From Anaerolineae bacterium (GTDB lineage Bacteria > Chloroflexota > Anaerolineae > UBA3071), in NCBI GenBank assembly GCA_029907105.1, contig JARYMM010000038.1:1-33962 (forward strand): DNA of 33,962 bases. Direction: 5' to 3'. The position numbers were made by a program, and so were the translations under genes. This document shows positions 25,000 through 31,322 of the stretch, piece by piece. The notes under the pieces were generated by a model. It had not been told where the DNA came from. It saw only the letters and a program-made list of their open reading frames with translations, and did not search any database. The number at the start of each line of letters is the position of its first letter. Positions within the stretch are counted from its first letter, which is position 1.

Positions 25000-25674
25000 T
25001 CACCTGGGATTGCCGTTTTGAATTATAGCACACTCCTCTCTGGCCGGGCAAACAAAGAGAGCTTTCGCTTCTTTGCCCACGCTCCAGCCTGCGGCGACGT
25101 GCCCCCCGTGGGCCGGCTTCGGTTCCCCGCCCCACTGGAAGGAGAAGAGAACGCTCAAGGCGTAGATGAGGATCATCACCGCCGCCGTGCCCAGGCTCAG
25201 ATACTCCACCCCGGCATGGTTGACCTGGTCAATGCTGTGGCTGAACAGCGAAGGGATGCCCAGGGCGATGAGGGCCAGGATGAGCATGGTGGCGTTGACG
25301 CTGGCCTGAGTGCGGTCGAACTTCTGCACGCCGTGGCGCAGCCCGCCCATCAGAACGCTCAGCCCCAGCACCAGCAGCAGGTTGCCCAGGATGGAGCCGG
25401 TGATGGAAGCCTTGACCAAATCCAACAGCCCCTCCTTGATGGCGAAGATGGTGATGATCAGTTCAGCCGCGTTGCCCAGCGTACCATTGAGGAAGCCGCT
25501 GAGCTGGGGCCCGCTGCGCACGGCCAGCTCCTCCGTGGCCTGGCCCAGGATGCCGGCCAGCGGGATCACAGCCAACGCCGCGCTCCAGAAGATGAGGGTG
25601 GGGTTCCAGCCCAGGAATTCTCCCAGGATGGCCAGCGGTGCAAAGATGAGCAGGATGTTGATGTACTTGGACAT
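25000..25674 (-). CDS. Ca2+/H+ antiporter (CaCA/Cax family), C-terminally truncated
   Basis: The N-terminal half of a cation/proton exchanger: FAPLAILGEFLGWNPTLIFW, the alpha-1 repeat core GTLGNAAELIITIFAIKEGL, VKASITGSILGNLLLVLGL, then further TM segments to FSFQWGGEPKPAH. Full-length relatives have about 350-360 residues with a second GNAAE repeat. Here homology stops near residue 200 (after WSVGKEAKALFV) and the frame ends after about 20 unrelated residues. The second half is absent from the window. Such a half-protein should not transport by itself unless it dimerises. It follows the lipid kinase gene by 12 bp on the same strand. The ATG at 25674 is the only good start. Confidence 0.85.
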   Translation of the reverse strand: MSKYINILLIFAPLAILGEFLGWNPTLIFWSAALAVIPLAGILGQATEELAVRSGPQLSGFLNGTLGNAAELIITIFAIKEGLLDLVKASITGSILGNLLLVLGLSVLMGGLRHGVQKFDRTQASVNATMLILALIALGIPSLFSHSIDQVNHAGVEYLSLGTAAVMILIYALSVLFSFQWGGEPKPAHGGHVAAGWSVGKEAKALFVCPAREECAIIQNGNPR

Positions 25675-25686
25675 ATGTTCGATGTA

Positions 25687-26619
25687 TCAGGCGACAAATC
25701 GCTCCTCGGCCAGCTTTGGCGGCAGGAGCAGCGTCAGGGCCTGAGGCCTGACCTCGATGCGCAGTGGCGTGGTGCCGAAGGGTTCGCCATCCAACTGCAC
25801 AGGCATGGGCGGGGAAGTCTCGATCTCCACGCCGCGCGCCTGGTAGTAGCTCACGCGGGGGTTGCCGATGTGCCGCCGCAGGAGCACGGTGAAGGCGTGG
25901 TAGAAGATAACCGGCACGCCCTGGCCGTGAAAACAGCACACGTCCAGGAGGCCATCATCCAGGCGGGCGGTGGGCGCGACGTGGAAATATCGTCCGTACA
26001 GGCCAATGTTGCTGACCAGGGCCAGGATCAGGCGCTCGCTGACACGGCGGCCGTCAATGAGCACCATGGCCCGCGTGCCGGCATAGGTGCGCAGGGTCAG
26101 GAAGACGAAAACGAGGAAGCCCACCAGGCCCAGCCGCCGTTTCATTTGTGGTTGCGCCTCCACGCCGCGCACGATCTCGGCATCCAGGCCCACGCCAGCC
26201 CAGGAGAAGAAATGATGCCCATTGGCCCAGCCCAGGTCAATACGGCGCGGCACGCTGTCCAGCAGCATCTGGGCGGCATCTTCCAGGGCGAAGGGGTGCA
26301 GCGTGCCCGGTTTGGGCAGCCCCAGGTCACGGGCCAGCACATTGCCGGTGCCCAGGGGGAGGATACCCATAGCGATCTCGCTGCCGGCCAGCCCGTCCGC
26401 CACCTGTCCGATGGTGCCGTCGCCGCCGGCGGCAATGACCACGTCGTAGTCCGACGTCCTGGCCTGGCGAGCCCAGGCCGACGTGTCCGCTGGCTTCTCC
26501 GTCGTTCGCCAGGTGACCTTCCAGCCGTGCCCTTCCAGGCGGGCCACCGCCCGGCGCAACTCCCAGAGATGACTGCGCATCCCCGCCGCAGGATTGTGGA
26601 TCAGCAGTGCTTTCACCAT
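25687..26619 (-). CDS. diacylglycerol kinase family lipid kinase (DagK/YegS-like), 310 aa
   Basis: A cytoplasmic, membrane-associated lipid kinase that phosphorylates diacylglycerol or a related lipid with ATP. The N-terminus ALLIHNPAAGMRS is the usual start. The nucleotide loop VVIAAGGDGTIGQVADGL has GGDGT at residues 65-69, followed by GILPLGTGNVLARDLGLP. The C-terminal beta-sandwich has LIDGRRVSERLILALVSN, DDGLLDVCCF and PVQLDGEPFGTTPLRIEV. Length is typical. The ATG at 26619 is used. Upstream, 598 bp separate it from the divergent cobalamin operon. Confidence 0.93.
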   Translation of the reverse strand: MVKALLIHNPAAGMRSHLWELRRAVARLEGHGWKVTWRTTEKPADTSAWARQARTSDYDVVIAAGGDGTIGQVADGLAGSEIAMGILPLGTGNVLARDLGLPKPGTLHPFALEDAAQMLLDSVPRRIDLGWANGHHFFSWAGVGLDAEIVRGVEAQPQMKRRLGLVGFLVFVFLTLRTYAGTRAMVLIDGRRVSERLILALVSNIGLYGRYFHVAPTARLDDGLLDVCCFHGQGVPVIFYHAFTVLLRRHIGNPRVSYYQARGVEIETSPPMPVQLDGEPFGTTPLRIEVRPQALTLLLPPKLAEERFVA

Positions 26620-26664
26620 AATCCCATTGTATCACAGTTTGGGAGGATAGACAATCTGCAAAGT

Positions 26665-26759
26665 CACGGGGGCATGGTCGCAAGGGAGCAAAGGAGCAAA
26701 GTCGCAGGGGAGCAAAGTCGAGATTGCACATTTGGGACTGCAATCTGCGCCCCTGCGAC
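26665..26759. repeat. GGAGCAAAG word repeat ending in a two-part palindrome
   Basis: Words such as GGGAGCAAAG and GGAGCAAAGTCG repeat from about 26680. GTCGCAGGGG (26701-26710) pairs with CCCCTGCGAC (26750-26759), and inside it AGATTGCA (26721-26728) pairs with TGCAATCT (26739-26746). It lies between divergent genes and could form a cruciform or an RNA hairpin. Confidence 0.75.
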
Positions 26760-26780
26760 CGTTGATCAGGGAACGCGTTT

Positions 26781-26809
26781 TTGACAATCCCCCGGACCTG
26801 TGGTATAAG
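26781..26809 (+). promoter_or_regulatory. near-consensus sigma-70 promoter of the cobalamin operon
   Basis: A perfect -35 TTGACA (26781-26786), a 17-nt spacer and TATAAG (26804-26809). Transcription would start near 26816, just before the riboswitch. Confidence 0.85.
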
Positions 26810-26839
26810 TCCTCCACAACCGAATACCTGAGAGCCCAG

Positions 26840-27110
<271 letters not shown>

Positions 27111-27111
27111 T

Positions 27112-27140
27112 ACTCCCCTCTGTCATTCGACGAGGGGAGT
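27112..27140 (+). promoter_or_regulatory. leader hairpin of the cobalamin expression platform
   Basis: ACTCCCCTC (27112-27120) pairs with GAGGGGAGT (27132-27140) around an 11-nt loop. No T-run follows. It could be an alternative structure switched by cobalamin. Confidence 0.55.
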
Positions 27141-27151
27141 TCTCTTGCTGG

Positions 27152-27184
27152 CACCCGACCCCTGAGGTCGGGTGACGTGTTTTT
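27152..27184 (+). terminator. riboswitch-associated intrinsic terminator
   Basis: CACCCGACC (27152-27160) pairs perfectly with GGTCGGGTG (27166-27174), and TTTTT follows at 27180-27184. It lies 34 bp before the first gene, so ligand-dependent premature termination is likely. The 5-nt gap before the T-run makes it somewhat weak. Confidence 0.7.
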
Positions 27185-27217
27185 GGCCCGTAAGCACACA
27201 TCTTCAAGGAGGTTACC

Positions 27218-28150
27218 TTGAACATCCGTGGATTGCACAAACTGGTCAGCCTGATGGCCCTGGCCGGCCTTGTGGTCGGTTGCACCATATCCATACCGCA
27301 GCCGACGGCCACGCCCGCTGCCGCGCCGCGGGTAGTGATCGACTCCCGTGGCCAGGAAGTGACCGTGCCGGCGAAGGTGGAACGCATCGTCTCCCTGGCT
27401 CCCTCGAATACGGAGATCCTTTTCGCCCTGGGGCTGGGCGACAAGGTCGTCGGTGTCACCAACTTCTGCGACTACCCCGAGGAAGCCAAGACTATCGAGA
27501 AGGTGGGCGATGCCTTCAACGTGAACGTGGAGAAAATCGTCTCCCTCTCCCCCGATCTCGTCCTGGCCATCGGCGGCATGAGGGAGGTAATGGCTAAGCT
27601 GGAAGAGCTGGGCCTTGCCGTCGTGGTGTTGCAGCCCACCGACCTGGAATCCATCTACCAGACCATCGAGCTGGTGGGCCAGGCGGCCAGCGCCGAAGCG
27701 GCAGCCCAGGCCCTCGTTGCCTCGATGCGCGAGAGGGTCGAGGCCATCGAGGAGCGGCTGGCGGATGTGGCCGAGCGGCCCAAGGTCTTCTACGAGCTGG
27801 ATGCCACCGACCCGGCCAAACCCTACACCGCCGGGCCCGGCACCTGGCACGATCAGTTCATCGGACTGGCGGGCGGCATCAACGTCGCCGGCCAGGTGGA
27901 TATGCCCTGGGTACAGCTCAGCACGGAGGAGATCATCGCCCAGGACCCGGAGGTCATCGTCTTGGGCGATGCCAACTACGGCGTCACCGCTGAAGACGTC
28001 GCCCGGCGTCCCGGCTGGGAGGTGATCGCCGCCGTGCGCAAGGGGGCGGTCTACCCCATTGACGACAACCTGATCAGCCGCCCCGGCCCGCGCGTGGTGG
28101 AGGGGATCGAGGCCCTGGCCCGCATCCTCCACCCCGAGCGGTTCGAGTGA
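27218..28150 (+). CDS. btuF: cobalamin ABC transporter substrate-binding lipoprotein (BtuF-like), 310 aa
   Basis: This is the extracytoplasmic binding protein that delivers vitamin B12 (or a related corrinoid) to the BtuCD permease. The lipoprotein signal is LNIRGLHKLVSLMALAGLVVGC with lipobox LVVGC. After a Pro/Thr/Ala linker the class III binding-protein fold begins VVIDSRGQEVTVPAKVERIV, SLAPSNTEILFALGLGDKVV, GVTNFCDYP. A long connecting helix is at about 165-190. The start is TTG at 27218, supported by AAGGAGGT at 27206-27213. Iron-siderophore proteins share this fold, but the riboswitch upstream makes cobalamin the likely ligand. Confidence 0.93.
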   Translation: MNIRGLHKLVSLMALAGLVVGCTISIPQPTATPAAAPRVVIDSRGQEVTVPAKVERIVSLAPSNTEILFALGLGDKVVGVTNFCDYPEEAKTIEKVGDAFNVNVEKIVSLSPDLVLAIGGMREVMAKLEELGLAVVVLQPTDLESIYQTIELVGQAASAEAAAQALVASMRERVEAIEERLADVAERPKVFYELDATDPAKPYTAGPGTWHDQFIGLAGGINVAGQVDMPWVQLSTEEIIAQDPEVIVLGDANYGVTAEDVARRPGWEVIAAVRKGAVYPIDDNLISRPGPRVVEGIEALARILHPERFE

Positions 28151-28157
28151 GGTGAAG

Positions 28158-29213
28158 ATGCCAGCTTCAGGAAGGCCTCGCCGCGCCTGGAGCCGGGCGG
28201 GGATTCTGCTGGCCCTGAGCCTGAGCCTGGCGGGGGTCATCATCCTGGCCACCTCCCTGGGCACAGTGGCCATTCCCTTCGCACAGGTGGCCGGGATGGT
28301 GGCCCGCCGGCTGTTGGGCTGGCGTTTCCTCGCCGGTGGGTCGCCGCAGGCCGAGGCCATCATCTTGCAGATCCGGCTGCCGCGCGTGGTGACGGCGGCG
28401 GTCGTGGGCAGCGCCCTGGCCGCGGCGGGGACGGTGTTCCAGGGCCTGCTGCGCAACCCCATGGCCGACCCCTACATCATCGGCACCTCGGGTGGCGCAG
28501 CCCTGGGGGCCACGCTGGCCCTCATCCTGCCCTGGCAGGTGGTGTGGCTGGGCTTCACGCCGGTGCCCATCCTGGCCTTTGCCGGAGCGATGAGCGCCGT
28601 GCTCATCGTCTACCGCGTGGCACGGGTGGGGCCGCGCACGCCCATCACCACCCTCCTGCTGACCGGCTTTGCCCTGAGCTCGCTCATGGCGGCGGTGATG
28701 TCCTTCCTGATGCTGGCCGGCACGCAGACCCTGCAGCGGGTGGTCTTGTGGACCATGGGCGGCACCACGGCCAGCGGCTGGACACAGCTTCGGGTGGTCA
28801 CGCCGCTGATCCTGGTGGGCGTGATGCTGGCCTTTCTCCTGGCCCATGACCTCAACGCCTTCCTGTTGGGCGAGGAGCAGGCCGCCCATCTGGGGGTCAA
28901 CGTGGAGCGGCGCAAGCTGGCCCTGCTGATGGTGGGCTCGCTGCTCACGGCGGCGGCGGTCTCGGTGAGCGGGCTGGTGGGCTTCGTCGGGCTGGTGGTG
29001 CCGCACGTGGCCCGCTTGCTGTTCGGCCCTGACCATCGTTTCCTGCTGCCCGCCGCTGCCCTGGTGGGGGCCATCTTTCTCGTCCTGGCTGACCTGGTGG
29101 CGCGGCTGTTGCTCTCCCCCGCCGAGATCCCCGTGGGCATCATCACGGCGCTGATCGGGGCTCCCTTTTTCATCTACCTGCTGCGGCGCAGCAAGCGGGA
29201 GGTCGCCTTCTGA
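28158..29213 (+). CDS. btuC: cobalamin ABC transporter permease (BtuC, FecCD family), 351 aa
   Basis: An inner-membrane permease subunit with about ten TM helices. FecCD-family marks are LQIRLPRVVTAAVVGSALAA, GTVFQGLLRNPMADPYIIGT and SGGAALGA, and near the C-terminus SVSGLVGFVGLVVPHVARLL and LLSPAEIPVGIITALIGAPF. The ATG at 28158 is preferred: GAGG lies 5 nt upstream. A GTG at 28152 would add two residues. It begins 8 bp after btuF and its stop overlaps the ATG of the ATPase gene by one base, so all three are one transcription unit. Confidence 0.94.
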   Translation: MPASGRPRRAWSRAGILLALSLSLAGVIILATSLGTVAIPFAQVAGMVARRLLGWRFLAGGSPQAEAIILQIRLPRVVTAAVVGSALAAAGTVFQGLLRNPMADPYIIGTSGGAALGATLALILPWQVVWLGFTPVPILAFAGAMSAVLIVYRVARVGPRTPITTLLLTGFALSSLMAAVMSFLMLAGTQTLQRVVLWTMGGTTASGWTQLRVVTPLILVGVMLAFLLAHDLNAFLLGEEQAAHLGVNVERRKLALLMVGSLLTAAAVSVSGLVGFVGLVVPHVARLLFGPDHRFLLPAAALVGAIFLVLADLVARLLLSPAEIPVGIITALIGAPFFIYLLRRSKREVAF

Positions 29214-30007
29214 TGGACGGCATCGCTCTGGAAGCGCGGGGGGTGGATTTCTCCTACTACGACGGCCCGGTGTTGGAGGGGATTGACCTGCAACTGGCGC
29301 GGGGCGAACTGGTGGGGCTGATCGGCCCCAACGGCGCGGGCAAGACGACGCTGCTCAAGGTGCTCAGCGGCCTGCTCCCGCCACGGCGGGGCAGCGTGTG
29401 GCTGGAGGGGAAGGAGCTGCGCCGCTTCAGCCGCCGTCAGGTGGCGCAGCGCATCGCCGTGGTGCCCCAGGAGATGAGCACGCCCTTCAACTTCACCGCC
29501 TGGGAGGTGGTGATGCTGGGGCGCACGCCGCACGTGCGCCCGCTGCTGGGCGCCGGAGCGCGTGACCGGGCTGTGGTGGAGGAAAAGATGGTCCTCACCG
29601 GCACGCTGGAGCTGGCCCCGCGCCCCTTCAACGAACTCTCCGGCGGCGAGCAACAGCGGGTCATCATCGCCATGGCCCTGGCCCAGGAGGCGGACATCCT
29701 GCTGCTGGACGAGCCCACGGTACACCTGGACATCAGCCATCAGGTGGAGGTGCTGGAGCTGATCCGGCAGCTCAACCGTCGTCAGGGGATAACCGTGCTG
29801 GCCATCATCCACGACCTGAACCTGGCCTCGCTCTACTTCGACCGCCTGCTGTTGTTGAACGATGGCCGCTTCGTGGCCAACGGGCCGCCGGAGGAGGTAC
29901 TGCGAGAGGAACGTATCCGCCAGGTCTTCCGCACGGCAGTGCAGGTGCAACAGCATCCCACCCGCCGCACCCCGCAGGTCATCATCCTGCCCTTGCTTGC
30001 CGCGTAG
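29213..30007 (+). CDS. btuD: cobalamin ABC transporter ATP-binding protein (BtuD-like), 264 aa
   Basis: This is the cytoplasmic ATPase that powers the BtuC permease. Walker A is GPNGAGKTTLLKVLSG (about residue 38), the Q-loop VVPQEMSTPFNFTAWEVV, the signature LSGGEQQRVIIAMALAQ (about 142), Walker B ILLLDEPTVHLD and the H-loop AIIHDLNLASLYFDRLLLL. The arrangement is that of FepC/BtuD-type importers. The ATG overlaps the BtuC stop (TGATG). The last codons and stop lie within a palindromic repeat (30001-30035). Confidence 0.94.
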   Translation: MDGIALEARGVDFSYYDGPVLEGIDLQLARGELVGLIGPNGAGKTTLLKVLSGLLPPRRGSVWLEGKELRRFSRRQVAQRIAVVPQEMSTPFNFTAWEVVMLGRTPHVRPLLGAGARDRAVVEEKMVLTGTLELAPRPFNELSGGEQQRVIIAMALAQEADILLLDEPTVHLDISHQVEVLELIRQLNRRQGITVLAIIHDLNLASLYFDRLLLLNDGRFVANGPPEEVLREERIRQVFRTAVQVQQHPTRRTPQVIILPLLAA

Positions 30008-30035
30008 GGGCACAGTGGCGCTGCGCCCCTACGCG
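30001..30035. repeat. CGCGTAGGGGC palindrome covering the ends of two convergent genes
   Basis: CGCGTAGGGGC (30001-30011) and GCCCCTACGCG (30025-30035) form a perfect 11-bp stem, with a further CAG/CTG pair inside. It includes the BtuD stop codon and the last codons of the convergent flavoprotein. There is no T-run on either side; it may end transcription weakly in both directions. Confidence 0.8.
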
Positions 30036-31282
30036 GCGAGCGCCCGCGCCGCCGAGCGGCCGGCCAGCCAGCCGGTGGAAAAGGCGGCCTGCAGGTTGTA
30101 GCCACCGGTATCACCGTCCACGTCCAGCACCTCGCCGGCGAAATAGAGCCCCTGCACCAGGCGAGAGGCCATCGTGCGCGGGTCAACCTCTCGCGTGTCC
30201 ACCCCGCCGGCGGTAATGATGGCCTCAGAGAAGGAACGGTGCCCGGTCACCTCCAGGCGGAAATCCTTCAGCCAGGTGCGCAGACGCTCCCGCTCCTGGG
30301 CGGTAATCTGATGCGCTGCTTTGTGCGGAGGTATGCCCACCTGTTCCACGCACACGGGGATCAGCTTGCGTGGCAGCAACCCCTGGAGCAACGTGCGGAA
30401 CTGCTGCTTGCCGTGGGCGTCCAGATCGCGGAGGAGGCGGGTGTCCAGCTTGCGCTCGTCGAGGGCCGGCTTGAGGTCAATGGACAGGCTCACCCGCCGG
30501 CCCGCCCGCAGGGTGTCCACCACCTGCCGACTCAGGGTGAGGATAATGGGTCCCGAAACGCCGAAGTGGGTGAAGAGCATCTCGCCGAAGGCCTCGGCTT
30601 GCTTCTGCCCGTTGACCTCCACGCGCACGGTCACGTGGCGCAGGCTCAGCCCCTGCAGGCGGGGGGCGACATCGCCGGCTGTTTCCAGGGGCACCAGCAC
30701 CGGCCGGATGGGCACGATGGTGTGGCCCACCGCCTCGGCCAGCCGGTAGCCGTCCCCGGTGGAACCGGTGGCCGGATAGGAGGCCCCGCCGGTGGCGACG
30801 ATCACGGCCTCGCTGCGATGGACCTCGCCGCCGGAGACCTGCACGCCGACCATCCGCCCCTCCTCAACCAGCAGCCGCGCCACCGGCGCACCGGTGCGCA
30901 GGGTCACGCCTTGCTCCCTGACCCAGCGCAGCAGCGCGTCGGCCACCTCCACCGCCTGTCCGCTGGCCGGGAAGACCCGTCCCCCGCACTCGGTCACCGT
31001 GCGCACTCCCAGTTCCTGCAAAAAGGCCACCAACTCGGCGGAGAAAAAGCGGGAAAAGGCCTGGCGCAGGAAGCGGCCATTGGGGCCGAAATGGGCGATG
31101 AAGTCGTCCAGCGCAGCGACATTGGTCAGGTTGCAGCGTCCCTTGCCCGTGATGCGCAGCTTGCGCGCCGGGCGGTTCATCTTTTCCAGGAGGAGCGTTG
31201 AGGCTCCCTGGGCGGCGGCCTGTCCGGCAGCCATCAGACCGGCCGCGCCGGCCCCAACCACGATCACCTGAGGTTGTGTCAT
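30029..31282 (-). CDS. HI0933-family NAD(P)/FAD-dependent oxidoreductase, 417 aa
   Basis: A flavoprotein of the HI0933/YhiN family, whose precise reaction is not established. The N-terminal dinucleotide fold is VIVVGAGAAGLMAAGQAA, followed by the family marks LEKMNRPARKLRITGKGRCN and LTNVAALDDF. The middle carries AVIVATGGASYPATGSTGDGY. The C-terminal FAD-binding end is GLYFAGEVLDVDGDTGGYNL and QAAFSTGWLAGRSAARAL. It follows pheT after 40 bp on the same strand, with a hairpin between. The ATG at 31282 is the natural start. Full length for the family. Confidence 0.93.
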   Translation of the reverse strand: MTQPQVIVVGAGAAGLMAAGQAAAQGASTLLLEKMNRPARKLRITGKGRCNLTNVAALDDFIAHFGPNGRFLRQAFSRFFSAELVAFLQELGVRTVTECGGRVFPASGQAVEVADALLRWVREQGVTLRTGAPVARLLVEEGRMVGVQVSGGEVHRSEAVIVATGGASYPATGSTGDGYRLAEAVGHTIVPIRPVLVPLETAGDVAPRLQGLSLRHVTVRVEVNGQKQAEAFGEMLFTHFGVSGPIILTLSRQVVDTLRAGRRVSLSIDLKPALDERKLDTRLLRDLDAHGKQQFRTLLQGLLPRKLIPVCVEQVGIPPHKAAHQITAQERERLRTWLKDFRLEVTGHRSFSEAIITAGGVDTREVDPRTMASRLVQGLYFAGEVLDVDGDTGGYNLQAAFSTGWLAGRSAARALAA

Positions 31283-31297
31283 GTCCTTCGTTGACCC

Positions 31298-31320
31298 CGG
31301 GCGGGCATAAGGCCTGCCCG
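31298..31320. repeat. GGGCAGGC-type palindrome between pheT and the flavoprotein gene
   Basis: CGGGCGGGC (31298-31306) pairs with GGCCTGCCCG (31311-31320), with one mismatch and an ATAA loop. It may attenuate read-through from pheT; no T-run follows. Confidence 0.55.
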
Positions 31321-31322
31321 AT

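Noticed and set aside
24846-25028. Small plus-strand frame ending GRELAEFLALPQERTVITWD
   Set aside because: It looks somewhat protein-like but is short, has no ribosome-binding site and matches no family I recognise. Recorded only as junction DNA.
25018-26784. 588-codon plus-strand open frame
   Set aside because: It is antisense to the antiporter and the lipid kinase, both with strong motifs, and lacks any recognisable domain.
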